Below are positions 1 to 8,552 of a stretch of DNA of 64,000 nucleotides, piece by piece (positions within the stretch are counted from its first letter, which is position 1; each line of letters begins with the position of its first letter). Origin of the DNA: Myxococcales bacterium (lineage in GTDB: Bacteria > Myxococcota_A > Bradymonadia > Bradymonadales > GCA-2716585); assembly GCA_002716585.1 (NCBI GenBank), contig PBBL01000083.1, positions 31,698 through 95,697 of the forward strand, written 5' to 3'. The position numbers were made by a program, and so were the translations under genes. Below the pieces are notes generated by a model. That model was not told the DNA's origin, did no database searches, and saw only the letters and a program-made list of their open reading frames with translations.

Positions 1-570
1 TCCTCGTACAAGCACCATCGCGAGCCGCCGCTGGATCGGTCCCGCGCCTTCTGGGTGATCAACCCGGAGGGCGAGCGCCTCTGCCTCCACACGCCCGAGT
101 GGATGGCGCACGTGGAGGCCCACCCGAAGGTGCACGACCCGGCTCAAGTCGAGGCGCTCGCCAAGCTCGGCCCCGAGGCGCTTGTGACGCCCGAGACCGA
201 CCCCGCCTTCGTCGGCGCGGGTTGGGATCTGAAGACCTTCCTGGCGAAGGCGAGCCGGAGCCGTCAGGCGATCAAGCCCTTCCTGCTCGATCAAAAGAAG
301 CAGGCGGGGTTGGGCAACATGTACGTCTGCGAGGCGCTCTACACGGCGGGCGTCGATCCAGCGCGGCAAGCGAAGGAGCTGAGCGATGGGGAGGTGGAGC
401 GCCTCCACGCCGCGGCGCAAGGGGTGATGCGCCAGGCGATCGAGAGCGACCTCGATTACGACGACATCCTCGCGATCTACCGTCGCGAGCGCGATCCGAA
501 GGGGCGCGCGGTGGAGGTGACCACGATTGGAGGGCGGGACACCTTCTGGGTCCCTGACGTCCAGCGCTGA
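1..570 (+). CDS. Fpg/Nei-family DNA glycosylase, C-terminal part (5' truncated by window edge)
   Basis: The reading frame is open from base 1, so the N-terminus with the catalytic Pro-Glu lies outside the window. About 189 residues are visible. The helix-two-turn-helix of Fpg/Nei enzymes is clear (LLDQKKQAGLGN then MYVCEAL). These enzymes excise oxidised bases and cut the abasic site. The C-terminal part aligns with the zinc-finger hairpin (IYRRERDPKGR ... IGGRDTFWVPDVQR), but all four zinc cysteines are missing; CPxC-type positions read WVPDV. The conserved GGR arginine is kept. This resembles the 'zincless finger' of NEIL1-like and some bacterial relatives. It ends 7 bases before the convergent ABC transporter gene. 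Assignment to the family is firm; whether it acts as MutM or Nei is open. Confidence 0.85.
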   Translation, partial: SSYKHHREPPLDRSRAFWVINPEGERLCLHTPEWMAHVEAHPKVHDPAQVEALAKLGPEALVTPETDPAFVGAGWDLKTFLAKASRSRQAIKPFLLDQKKQAGLGNMYVCEALYTAGVDPARQAKELSDGEVERLHAAAQGVMRQAIESDLDYDDILAIYRRERDPKGRAVEVTTIGGRDTFWVPDVQR

Positions 571-577
571 GCCGGGT

Positions 578-2377
578 CTACGCTGCGTCCAGCGCGGCCC
601 GATCGCCAGTCTGGACCTGCCACAGGCGCGTGTAGATCCCACCTTCCTGAGCGAGCAGCTCCTCGTGGCGCCCCTGCTCCTTGAGCCGACCGTGTTCGAG
701 CACCAGGATTGTGTCGGCGTTGCGCACCGTCGAGAGGCGGTGGGCGATGATCAGGGTCGTCCGCCCCTGGGCGATGCGCTCCATCGAGCGCTGGATCGCT
801 GCTTCGGTCTCGTTGTCCACGGCGCTGGTGGCCTCATCCAGGATGAGGATGGGCGGATCCTTGAGGATCGCGCGGGCGATGGAGAGGCGTTGGCGCTGGC
901 CTCCTGAGAGCTTCTGCCCGCGCTCGCCGATGACCGTGTCGTAGCCCTGGGGCAGGGCGGTGATGAAGTCGTGGGCCTCGGCCAGCTGGGCGGCGCGCTC
1001 GATCTCCTCGTCGCTTGCGTCGAAGGAGCCATAGGCGATGTTCTCCCGAACCGTCCCGTGGAACAGGAAGACTCCCTGGCTGACCAGCCCGATCGCGCGC
1101 CGGAGGGTGCTCAGCGTCATGTCGTGGATGTCATGCCCGTCGATGGTGACACGCCCCTCGGTGACCTCGTAGAGGCGCATCAGGAGCTTGACGAGGCTGC
1201 TCTTGCCGGAGCCGGTCGAGCCGACGATCCCGATCGTCTGGCCCGCGTCGATCGTCAGCTGGAGCTGGTGGAACAGCGTGTCGCGCCCCTCATAGCCGAA
1301 CGTGACGTCCTCAAAACAAACGCGCCCGTCGATCTGGTCGGCGGGGAGGTCGAGCTTGCCCTCGTCTCGCTGTATGGGGGTGTGGAGCAGGTTCATGACG
1401 CGGCTGGTCGACGCCATGGCGCGTTGGTAGAGGTCGAAGGTGCTGCCGAGGCGCGTGAGCGGCCACAGGAGCCGCTGCGTCAGGAAGACCATGACGCTGT
1501 AGGAGCCGACCGCGAGGTCACCGGCGAGCGTGAGCTGACCTCCGTAGATGAGCGTCCCGGTGAAGCCGATGACGATCGCCATCCGGATGATGGGTGAGAA
1601 CCCGGAGTTCAGGGTGATGGCGCGGGCGTTGCTCTGGACGTAGTCCTCGCTCACCTTGGAGAGGCGACGCACCTCGTGCTCCTCGGCGGTGAAGCTCTTG
1701 ATGGTGGCGATCCCGGTGAGGTTGTTGGCGAGCTGCCCGTTGAGCAGCGCGACGCGCTCACGCACCTCGGCGTAGCGAGGGGCGATGAGGTCCTGGTACT
1801 TGAACGAGCCCCAGATGATCAGCGGGATCGGGAGCAGCGCGAGCCAGGCGACCCCAGGGGCCAGCATGAAGAAGGCGCCGCTGATGATGACGACCGTGGT
1901 CCCGACCTGGATGAGGTCGTTGGCGCCTCCGTTGAGGAACAGCTCCAGCTGGTTGATGTCGTCGTTGAGGATCGCCATCAGCCCACCGGTGCTCTGCTCA
2001 TCGAAGTAGGCCATGTCGAGGCGCTGGACGTGGCTGTAGGTGTCGACGCGCATCTCGTGCTGCACGGTCTGGGCGAGGTTGCGCCAGAGGTGGTTGAGCG
2101 CGTACTCGAAGACCGACTCCAACATCCAGACGAGCACCGTCAGCGCGGCGAGGAGGATGAGCTGCTGGTTGAGGTCGGGCAAGCCCAGGCGACCGAACAG
2201 CGACTCCTCGCGCTCGACGACGATGTCGACGGCGGCGCCGATCAGCGCGGGCGGCGCCAGGTCGAAGACCTTGTTGAGGAAGGAGCACAGCGTCGCCATG
2301 AGGACCCGGCGGCGGTGGCGCTTCTTGTAGCGCCAGAGGCGCTTGATGGGGTGGTGTGCGGTCGTGGTGTTGTCCAT
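578..2377 (-). CDS. ABC exporter, fused permease-ATPase (MsbA/LmrA type)
   Basis: A half-size ABC exporter of about 599 residues. The N-terminal half holds six predicted membrane helices (ABC transporter type 1 domain) and the C-terminal half an ATPase domain. Visible motifs are Walker [10 protein letters not shown], signature LSGGQRQR, Walker [10 protein letters not shown] and the H-loop IIAHRLST. Such proteins homodimerise in the inner membrane and export lipids, drugs or peptides; nothing here fixes the substrate. I chose the ATG at 2377 (MDNTTTAHH); a GTG at 2401 would add eight residues. Neither start has a strong ribosome binding site. The N-terminus is very basic ([13 protein letters not shown]), typical of the cytosolic elbow before helix 1. 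Confidence 0.93.
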   Translation of the reverse strand: MDNTTTAHHPIKRLWRYKKRHRRRVLMATLCSFLNKVFDLAPPALIGAAVDIVVEREESLFGRLGLPDLNQQLILLAALTVLVWMLESVFEYALNHLWRNLAQTVQHEMRVDTYSHVQRLDMAYFDEQSTGGLMAILNDDINQLELFLNGGANDLIQVGTTVVIISGAFFMLAPGVAWLALLPIPLIIWGSFKYQDLIAPRYAEVRERVALLNGQLANNLTGIATIKSFTAEEHEVRRLSKVSEDYVQSNARAITLNSGFSPIIRMAIVIGFTGTLIYGGQLTLAGDLAVGSYSVMVFLTQRLLWPLTRLGSTFDLYQRAMASTSRVMNLLHTPIQRDEGKLDLPADQIDGRVCFEDVTFGYEGRDTLFHQLQLTIDAGQTIGIVGSTGSGKSSLVKLLMRLYEVTEGRVTIDGHDIHDMTLSTLRRAIGLVSQGVFLFHGTVRENIAYGSFDASDEEIERAAQLAEAHDFITALPQGYDTVIGERGQKLSGGQRQRLSIARAILKDPPILILDEATSAVDNETEAAIQRSMERIAQGRTTLIIAHRLSTVRNADTILVLEHGRLKEQGRHEELLAQEGGIYTRLWQVQTGDRAALDAA

Positions 2378-2516
2378 CTCGGTGTCTTGTGTGTGTGTCA
2401 CGCGCGCTTCATGGCGGGCGCTGTTGTGGGCTCCACGATCCAGGTCGGGAGCGGACAGGTCGCCTCTCCTATACGCGCGTCGGTGTGGTGTTTGTGTGGT
2501 GAAACCTGCCTGGCGC

Positions 2517-3818
2517 CTACGCCCCTCGCCTCGCCCCTCGGAGCAGGGGCAGGAGGAGGAGCAGCGCCGCGAGGGGGAGCTGGTTGGGCCGCCCAGGGGC
2601 GCTGCACCCCTCCTTGACGACCGTGGGTTCGGCGAGGAGGCCGTCGTCGTCGGTGTCGGAGGCGAACCCTCCGCCCACGTCGCGGCGCTCGTCGGGCTCC
2701 GGGACGGCGCAGATGGGCTCCCCGGAGCTGTTGAAGGTGCACACGCCGTCCAGGAGCGAGCAGTCTTCGGCGATCAGCGAGCCGTTGTTGCTGCACACGT
2801 AGCGCAGGAAGCCGTCGCAGAGGTTGTCGGCGGCGGTGCACGGCGGCGCGACGGAGACCTCGGGGGCGGTCTCGGTGCAGGTGTAGATGCGCTCCGCCTC
2901 GACGTAATCGCAGAAGCGGCCGTCTTGAGCGCAGTCGAGCTTCTTGAGCTGCCCGTTTTCACACCACTGCACCTCCGTGCTGACGCAGCGGCCCTGGTGA
3001 TCGAGGCCGCGGCACGGGTCCGGGTCCAGCTCGGTGGTGCCTCCCCCGATCGGCAGCGGCCCCGCGACCGAGACCATCCACTCCTGGATGACGTCAAGCC
3101 GCGTCATCTCGTCTCGCCCCAGGCAGCTCGCCTCGCCGCGCGACTCCACCGCGAGCAGAACAGGGAGGCCGTTGGCGAGGGTGCTCAGGAGCGGCCCGCC
3201 GGAGTCTCCGTAGCACAGCCCGCGCAGGCCGCCGCCGTTGACCGTGATGTACTCCGGGCCGACCAGCTCCAGCTCCAGCGCCGCGAACCAGCGGCCGTCC
3301 CGGCCCGGGTCGTAGGTCTCGCCGTACCCCGCGACCTCAATCTGAATCCCCTCCAGCGCGGTCGTGAGGGCGGCCCCGTTGACCCGGATGGGCGTCAACC
3401 CGCCGAGGCGAGCCGTCGCGTCCTCGCTGAGCAGCAGGATCGCCGCGTCGACCGTCGGGTGCTCGTGGATGCTGCTCACCGAGAAGGTGGCCAGGCGCTC
3501 GGATGGGGTCAGGCCGACGCCAAACCCGAGCTGCGACGCGCTCCGCCCCTGCGTGCAGTGGGACGCGGTGACCACCACGTCCGGGCCGATCAGCGTGCCA
3601 GTGCAGAGGTTGCCCTCGGGGTACCGCGCCTCGTGCAGCCACCCGATGGCGAGCTTCTGACCCTCGGTCAGCGGCACGACGGTTGGCTCGCGGGTCCCGT
3701 TGCGGATCGCCTGGGAGCGGGTCGTCGTCGCGGTGGTTGGGTTGAGCGGCGCCGCTTCGCATGCGCACAGCCCGAGCGCTGCAAACACGGCCATGTGAGC
3801 TGTCAGGTCGCCACGCAT
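2517..3818 (-). CDS. Secreted trypsin-like serine protease with MYXO-CTERM-like tail
   Basis: 433 residues. The start at 3818 is supported by a GGAGG six bases upstream; the frame stays open further upstream but overlaps the divergent gene. There is an N-terminal signal sequence, with a possible but poor lipobox (LCAC). The S1 catalytic triad is visible: His in VVTASHC, Asp in TVDAAILLL, Ser in GDSGGPLL. A Cys-rich region follows at about residues 280-400, probably disulphide-bonded. The last 30 residues match the MYXO-CTERM pattern: Gly-Cys-Ser, a leucine-rich hydrophobic stretch ([10 protein letters not shown]), then arginines. In myxobacteria this tail directs processing and anchoring at the cell surface. 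The product is probably a surface or secreted protease; its target is unknown. Confidence 0.88.
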   Translation of the reverse strand: MRGDLTAHMAVFAALGLCACEAAPLNPTTATTTRSQAIRNGTREPTVVPLTEGQKLAIGWLHEARYPEGNLCTGTLIGPDVVVTASHCTQGRSASQLGFGVGLTPSERLATFSVSSIHEHPTVDAAILLLSEDATARLGGLTPIRVNGAALTTALEGIQIEVAGYGETYDPGRDGRWFAALELELVGPEYITVNGGGLRGLCYGDSGGPLLSTLANGLPVLLAVESRGEASCLGRDEMTRLDVIQEWMVSVAGPLPIGGGTTELDPDPCRGLDHQGRCVSTEVQWCENGQLKKLDCAQDGRFCDYVEAERIYTCTETAPEVSVAPPCTAADNLCDGFLRYVCSNNGSLIAEDCSLLDGVCTFNSSGEPICAVPEPDERRDVGGGFASDTDDDGLLAEPTVVKEGCSAPGRPNQLPLAALLLLLPLLRGARRGA

Positions 3819-3928
3819 TCCACCTCCAAGACACCACCCCGACCCGAGGTTATACCACACGAATCGAGCCCGAGATCCCTGTCCTGTGGGGGTCTTGGGC
3901 TTGTTTGTGACCCAAGTCGCGGTAGGGG

Positions 3929-3956
3929 TTGACGAATGGACGCGGGTGGCTAAACT
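3929..3956 (+). promoter_or_regulatory. Sigma70-type promoter for the small basic protein gene
   Basis: TTGACG at 3929-3934, 16 bases, then TAAACT at 3951-3956. It lies about 100 bases upstream of the ATG at 4060, with no competing gene on this strand. Confidence 0.5.
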
Positions 3957-4059
3957 GTATCGCCCGTTGAGCGCTCGAATCGGGTGCTCCTGGTCGATTG
4001 ATGATGACGAGCCCCTGGTGGGGCCATCACAACCCATACAACACGAGAGAGGTTTCCCC

Positions 4060-4257
4060 ATGGCAACAAAGCGCCCAGCCAAGATCTCGAAGGCGAAGAA
4101 GGTGATCGCGCAGCGGATCTGCCCGACCACCGGCAAGCCGATGGTCCCCGTCAAGATGCTCCGCCAGAATGGCCCCAGCGGCATGTACTGGATGGTGGTC
4201 GAGGACTTCGACGGCACCGACAAGACCCTGGATCGCCTCATCCCGACCCAGGCCTGA
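4060..4257 (+). CDS. Small basic protein of unknown function (65 aa)
   Basis: ATG at 4060 is preceded by a GAGAGAGG ribosome binding site. The N-terminus is lysine-rich (KRPAKISKAKKV), followed by CPTTGKPMVPVKML and an acidic C-terminal half (VVEDFDGTDKT). It has one cysteine and no signal peptide or membrane helix, so it is probably cytosolic. The length, the basic N-terminus and the PxTGKPM segment look like a ribosome- or nucleic-acid-associated small protein, but I do not recognise a named family. It stands alone with its own good promoter, between a divergent protease and a convergent membrane protein. Confidence 0.75.
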   Translation: MATKRPAKISKAKKVIAQRICPTTGKPMVPVKMLRQNGPSGMYWMVVEDFDGTDKTLDRLIPTQA

Positions 4258-4274
4258 GCCCTCCCCCCTTCATC

Positions 4275-7200
4275 CTACCGAAGGGCCTTCCGAGCTTCCT
4301 CGTTCCCGGGGTCCAGCTCAAGGAGGCGCCGATACGCCTCTGCGGCGCGCGCGGGTTCACCCAGCGCGAGCGACGCCCGCGCGGCGATGATGAGCGCCTC
4401 GGCGATCAGCCCCCGTGCATCCTCCAGCGACGACTCCTCCGCTGAACCCAGGGCGCGCTGCGCGTAGCGGCGCGCGCTCTCGGGCTCGGCGTGGCTGTAG
4501 TGGGCCGCCGCCTGCGCCGTGTACAGCTCCAGCGCGAGGGGCGGGTGCCGCTGCGCGCACCCCTCCACCAGACGCCGCAGCGGCTCCAGCGGCGCGGTGT
4601 AGAAGGCCGACGACTGGCTCCGCAGCCAGGCCGACAGCCGCGTCGTGTAGACCCGGCAGTCGCCCGGGCTGAAGCGCTCCACGCTCTCCAGCGCGTGGGT
4701 GTCCAGCGCCGCGAGCAGCTCCAGATCCCCTTCAGCGAGCGCCCTGCTCCTCAACGACGGCTCCGATAAATCCAGCGCGCTGCGGGTCAGCCCCGTGGCC
4801 AACTCGCGGTGTTTGTTCAGCGCGAACAGGCGCCCGAGGCGCGCCCTGTCCTCACCGCTGAGCGACTCGGGCAGGTCGTCCAGGAGGAGGCGTCCTCGCC
4901 CGGCGACCTGGAGGCGGTCGTCGAGCTTGTCGAGGATGTTCAGGTTGGCGCGCGTGAACATGGCGCGGGGCGCCTCAAACTCCAGGCGCGGGTGTGCGTC
5001 GGTGTTGAGCGGTGGTCGCCCAGGGAAGTGGCGGCTGACCGTGTCGGCGGCGAGCGCCTGGTGCGCGAGCAGATCGATGGGCGCCTCGATGGGGACCGGC
5101 GCGTCGCCGCCCAGCTCGGTCGAGATCGCCTCCAGGCGCGCTCGGAGCGTGTCCGGGGTGATCGTGACCGGGCTCCTGGAGGCCACCATGAGCGCGTCCG
5201 CGCGGTTGAAGCGCCACACCGTGACCCAGGGGAAGACCGCGCGCAGGGTGTTGAGCGTGCGGCTGTAGGCGGCGTCGCTCATGGAGTAGACCTGGAGCCA
5301 CTGGACGTAGAGGGCGTCCTCGGCCATGCGATCCCTCACGGCCCGGAAGAACTCCTCGGTGAACAGGTTGGCGACTCCGCTGATCCACGGGTTCGAGGGC
5401 TCGCTGATGACGACGTCGTACTCCCGCGCCCGGTCGAGCAGGAGGTAGTCTCGGGCGTCGCCCTGCACGAGGTCGAGGCGAGGGTGCTGGTGGACGTCGT
5501 GGTTCTCGGGGGCGAAGTGCCGCGCGCCCTCGATGACGGCCTCTGAGATCTCGATGACGCGCGCCTGCGCGCCCGGGTGCTTGAGGACGCTGCCCGCGGT
5601 GACGCCGCTGCCGAGGCCGATGATCAGGACGTCGCGCGGCTCGCCGGGGTGGATCAGCATGGGCAGGTGGCCGCTGATCACCTGGGTCACCATGTCCCCG
5701 CGCAGCGTGGAGGCGTCGGTCTTGCCGTTGACCTTGAGGAACCGGGCGTCCTCCACCTCGACCACGGTGACCGTCATGTCGAGGCCGTCGCGGGCGTAGA
5801 GCAGCTCATGGTTGGCGAAGTCCCGCTTCATGGCGTCGAAGCTGGCGGGAGGGGCCTTGCGCCGAAAGAAGCCCGCGGTCATCAGCACGGGATCCCAGGG
5901 GTCGAGGGCGAGCAGCGGGGTGAGGGCGAGCAGCGCGACCAGGCCGATCGCGCCCGTCGCCCGGGAGGGGACGCGGGCACCGTCCGCGAGCCAGAGGAGC
6001 CCGACGCCGAGCAGGACGTTGAGCAGGATCCCCAGCCCGAGGGTCGTTTGTAGCCCGAGCGCCGGGATCAGGACCACGCCGGTCAGCGTCACCCCGAGGA
6101 GGGTCCCCAGAGTGTTGCTGGAGAAGACGCTCCCGACCCCGGAGCCGACCGCATCGACGTCTTCGATGACGGTTCGGCTCGCGAGCGGCAGCGTCATCCC
6201 GAGGAGTGTGGTGGGGAGCAGCATCAAGCCGAACAGGAGCCCGATCTGGAGCACCTGGAGGAGGGTGAAGCCGCCCGACGTGTGGGAGACCAGCGCGCGG
6301 GTCCGCGCGAAGACGTAGGGGAACCGCTCGTAGATCGGCAGGATGGCGAGCACGGCGAGCCCGACCCCGATCTCGGCCATCGCCAGCCAGCGCAGGGTGT
6401 CGCGCTCGCGGCGCAGGAGCCACGACACGAGCAGGCCGCCGAGCGCGAGGCCCGAGATGAACGTCATCAGCATGACGCTGAACGACTGCGACGAGGACCC
6501 GAAGACGTAGGCCACCAGCCGGATCCAGACCAGCTCGTAGAGCATCGCGAGCGCGCCCGAGGCGCCCATCGCGATCATGACGCCGATCGCCACCGGGGAG
6601 CGCGCGCGCTCAGGCGCGGGTTGAGGTTCGTCGTCGGGCTCGATGAGGGCGGCGGGGTGGGCGGCGCGGCGGCTCAGGCCCACGACGCCGAGCCCGACGA
6701 CGATGTTGGCGACCGCCGCGGCGAGCATCGATGTGTCGAGGCCGAGCGCCTCCACGGCCCAGAATCCGCCGAGGAAGCAACCCAGCACGGCGCCCGCCGT
6801 GTTGATGAAGTAGAGCAATCCGACGCGTTGCCCGATCTGGGCGTCTTCGCGGATCAGCGCGCGGCTGAGCATCGGGAGCGTGCCGCCCATCAACGTGGTG
6901 GGCAGCAGCAGGGAGCAGGCGCCCAGCACCACCTTGAGCGGGAGCACCCAGGCCGAGTCCGGGCCGAGCGCGCCGCCCACCACGAGGTAGAGCCGGGTCA
7001 GCGCCGGGTAGATCAGCGGGAACAGCAGCGCGTAGGCTCCGATCCCCAGCTCCATCCAGCCGTAGGCCGCCAGCGGGCTCGCGGTGCGATCGGCGACGCG
7101 ACCGAACAGGTGGTTGCCCAACCCCAGCCCGGCCATGAAGGTCGCCAGGACGATGGTGTGCGCGTAGGTCGTCGAGCCGAGCAGGAGCCCCAGGTAGCGC

Positions 7201-7307
7201 GACCACACGACTTCGTAGAGCAGACCGGTGGCCCCGGAGGTCAGGAAGCACACCAGCGCCAGGGCGAACCAGGCGCGGGCCAGAGCCGATGGAGGGGTGT
7301 TGAGCAC
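4275..7307 (-). CDS. Polytopic membrane protein fused to a spermidine-synthase-like domain and C-terminal TPRs
   Basis: About 1010 residues from a GTG at 7307 with a short GAGG. Residues roughly 10-480 form 12-14 predicted membrane helices in two similar halves (ALMRLL-type repeats LLYEVVWSRYLG and MLYELVWIRLVA). This is the layout of proteins annotated as fused MFS/spermidine synthase. A Rossmann methyltransferase-like domain follows, with LIIGLGSGVTAG and VIEISEAVI, and SEPSNPWISG where the catalytic aspartate region of true spermidine synthases lies. The last 150 residues carry TPR-like repeats (GEPARAAEAYRRLLELDPG). Aminopropyl transfer is not assured given that changed motif. It is probably an integral inner-membrane enzyme acting on an unknown substrate. 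Confidence 0.85.
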   Translation of the reverse strand: MLNTPPSALARAWFALALVCFLTSGATGLLYEVVWSRYLGLLLGSTTYAHTIVLATFMAGLGLGNHLFGRVADRTASPLAAYGWMELGIGAYALLFPLIYPALTRLYLVVGGALGPDSAWVLPLKVVLGACSLLLPTTLMGGTLPMLSRALIREDAQIGQRVGLLYFINTAGAVLGCFLGGFWAVEALGLDTSMLAAAVANIVVGLGVVGLSRRAAHPAALIEPDDEPQPAPERARSPVAIGVMIAMGASGALAMLYELVWIRLVAYVFGSSSQSFSVMLMTFISGLALGGLLVSWLLRRERDTLRWLAMAEIGVGLAVLAILPIYERFPYVFARTRALVSHTSGGFTLLQVLQIGLLFGLMLLPTTLLGMTLPLASRTVIEDVDAVGSGVGSVFSSNTLGTLLGVTLTGVVLIPALGLQTTLGLGILLNVLLGVGLLWLADGARVPSRATGAIGLVALLALTPLLALDPWDPVLMTAGFFRRKAPPASFDAMKRDFANHELLYARDGLDMTVTVVEVEDARFLKVNGKTDASTLRGDMVTQVISGHLPMLIHPGEPRDVLIIGLGSGVTAGSVLKHPGAQARVIEISEAVIEGARHFAPENHDVHQHPRLDLVQGDARDYLLLDRAREYDVVISEPSNPWISGVANLFTEEFFRAVRDRMAEDALYVQWLQVYSMSDAAYSRTLNTLRAVFPWVTVWRFNRADALMVASRSPVTITPDTLRARLEAISTELGGDAPVPIEAPIDLLAHQALAADTVSRHFPGRPPLNTDAHPRLEFEAPRAMFTRANLNILDKLDDRLQVAGRGRLLLDDLPESLSGEDRARLGRLFALNKHRELATGLTRSALDLSEPSLRSRALAEGDLELLAALDTHALESVERFSPGDCRVYTTRLSAWLRSQSSAFYTAPLEPLRRLVEGCAQRHPPLALELYTAQAAAHYSHAEPESARRYAQRALGSAEESSLEDARGLIAEALIIAARASLALGEPARAAEAYRRLLELDPGNEEARKALR

Positions 7308-7357
7308 GGGCCTCGATGACGTGGCGGCCTCGCCGCGGCGAGGCGTTGGGAGCCCAA

Positions 7358-7386
7358 GGTATAGTCGCCGCGGCGCGGGAGCACAA
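7358..7386 (-). promoter_or_regulatory. Promoter for the membrane/spermidine-synthase-like gene
   Basis: On the minus strand TTGTGC (7386-7381), 17 bases, TATACC (7363-7358). The predicted transcript start is about 45 bases before the GTG at 7307. Confidence 0.45.
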
Positions 7387-7419
7387 CCAGCGCGTTGGGG
7401 CGCGTGGTGACATCGGAGG

Positions 7420-7449
7420 TTGAACGTCGGGCCGACTGGACGATATAGA
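7420..7449 (+). promoter_or_regulatory. Promoter for the TerB-like gene
   Basis: TTGAAC at 7420-7425, 18 bases, TATAGA at 7444-7449, about 90 bases before the ATG at 7539. It is arranged back to back with the minus-strand promoter at 7358-7386. Confidence 0.45.
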
Positions 7450-7538
7450 TAGACAGGGCTCGCGATGGTGTGGCGTGTTTGAGGTGTCGCCTCGATGAGG
7501 GGCGCGGGCGAGCCCGAGGTGCAGCCGAGGTGGTTTCG

Positions 7539-7931
7539 ATGACGTTTCAGGTCGACTTTCGTGGAGCCGTCAAGCGCGTCATGATCTTGATGATGCTCGC
7601 CGATGGGGACATCCGTGACGAGGAGATCGGGGCGATCCGCATGGTGTACAAGCACCTGGTGGGCGCGGAGATGTCCGAGCAGGACATCGATCGTGAGGTC
7701 TACATGGCCAAGAGCGACGGTCGCTCGATCGAGCAGTTCCTCATGGTGCTGTCGGCGGTGCTCTCAGACGAGGGCAAGGAGACGATCATCAAGGCGGCCT
7801 ACATGATCGCCGCGGCCGACGGGGAGCTGCACGCGATGGAGAAGCAGCTCATCCAGACGGTCGCCGACTGCCTCCAGGTGGGGCAGGAGAGGCTCACGAC
7901 GATGCTCGCGTCCCTGCCCAGCGTAGGCTGA
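7539..7931 (+). CDS. TerB-like (tellurite-resistance/DjlA-type) domain protein
   Basis: 130 residues. The ATG at 7539 has GAGG eight bases upstream; the longer open frame from 7470 has no support. It is all-helical with the paired acidic motifs of the TerB fold, LADGDIRDEE near residue 20 and AAADGELHAME near residue 93. These bind divalent metal in characterised members. TerB-like proteins sense or respond to stress at the membrane, often with a second partner. The next gene starts five bases after this stop, so the two are co-translated. The role here is unknown. Confidence 0.85.
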   Translation: MTFQVDFRGAVKRVMILMMLADGDIRDEEIGAIRMVYKHLVGAEMSEQDIDREVYMAKSDGRSIEQFLMVLSAVLSDEGKETIIKAAYMIAAADGELHAMEKQLIQTVADCLQVGQERLTTMLASLPSVG

Positions 7932-7935
7932 GCCG

Positions 7936-8211
7936 GTGCCCGCGCTTCAACCCATCGACTCCGACGCCCCACCGCCCTGCCGCGACTGCGGCGCCCCGGC
8001 GGCGGGCCCCTGCGCCACGTGCCACGCCATGATCTGCGCGGACTGCGGAGCGCTCACGGGCGGCGCGGTCAAGAAGGTCGTCGTTTGCCAGCGGTGCGAC
8101 GCGCAGGGGCGAGGCACCGTCGGCTGGCGGGCCTGGGTCCCCATCGTCGCCCCGATTTTGCTGGGCGTGCTCGGCCTCCTCATCGTCACCCAGCTGCTCC
8201 GGTCCTGCTGA
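7936..8211 (+). CDS. Zinc-ribbon protein with C-terminal membrane anchor (91 aa)
   Basis: GTG start five bases after the TerB-like stop. Cysteine pairs CRDCG, CATCH, CADCG and CQRC in the first 55 residues look like a B-box or double zinc-ribbon fold. One membrane helix (about residues 66-88, PILLGVLGLLIVTQLL) ends the protein, giving a tail-anchored topology with the zinc domain in the cytosol. The family is not recognised. Co-translation with the TerB-like protein suggests a shared membrane-linked task. Confidence 0.75.
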   Translation: MPALQPIDSDAPPPCRDCGAPAAGPCATCHAMICADCGALTGGAVKKVVVCQRCDAQGRGTVGWRAWVPIVAPILLGVLGLLIVTQLLRSC

Positions 8212-8374
8212 CCCCTCTCGGGAGGCCTCGCCGCGGCGACTGTACGTTCACTGTACTGTTCACCTTCAGTTCAATCGCCTGGGTTCAAACCGCTCGAGCC
8301 CGATTTTATCGCGTGAAAAACCTGGCACGGGTGCTGCACTAAGGCAAGGCGTCAGCGTCTGGAGGCGCTCTCCT

Positions 8375-8535
8375 CAGCGAGGGGGCTCGATGGATGTTGA
8401 AGCACACTAGCCTGATATTTGCAGTCAAGATGCAGGCGGCCTCAAGTGGGACGCTTGCAGAAGGATGTGTGGACGCCACCCATGATGGATCGACACAGGC
8501 TAAGTGGTTTCAACATCAATCGAACCCCCTCGCTG
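8375..8535. repeat. 161-bp element with 40-bp imperfect terminal inverted repeats
   Basis: Bases 8375-8414 and the reverse complement of 8496-8535 agree at 33 of 40 positions. Both begin CAGCGAGGGGG and end TAGCCTG, and share GATGTTGAA in the middle. The 81-base centre has no good open frame. A further inverted match (CGCTCTC) lies just outside each arm at different distance. The element fills most of the gene-free stretch 8212-8552, downstream of both flanking genes. It could be a MITE-like remnant or a very large transcript hairpin. I saw no clear target-site duplication. Confidence 0.7.
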
Positions 8536-8552
8536 CGTTTGAGAGCGACGGA

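Noticed and set aside
2343..3932. Long plus-strand open frame opposite the protease gene
   Set aside because: It has the Arg/Ala/Gly-rich composition of antisense frames in GC-rich DNA and overlaps a well-supported gene; many similar shadows across the window were dropped.
3819..4241. Upstream extension of the protease gene
   Set aside because: It would overlap the divergent small gene and its promoter, and the start at 3818 has both a ribosome binding site and a signal peptide.
8278..8295. GGGTTCAAACC resembling a tRNA T-arm
   Set aside because: No acceptor, D- or anticodon stems can be folded around it and no CCA end follows.
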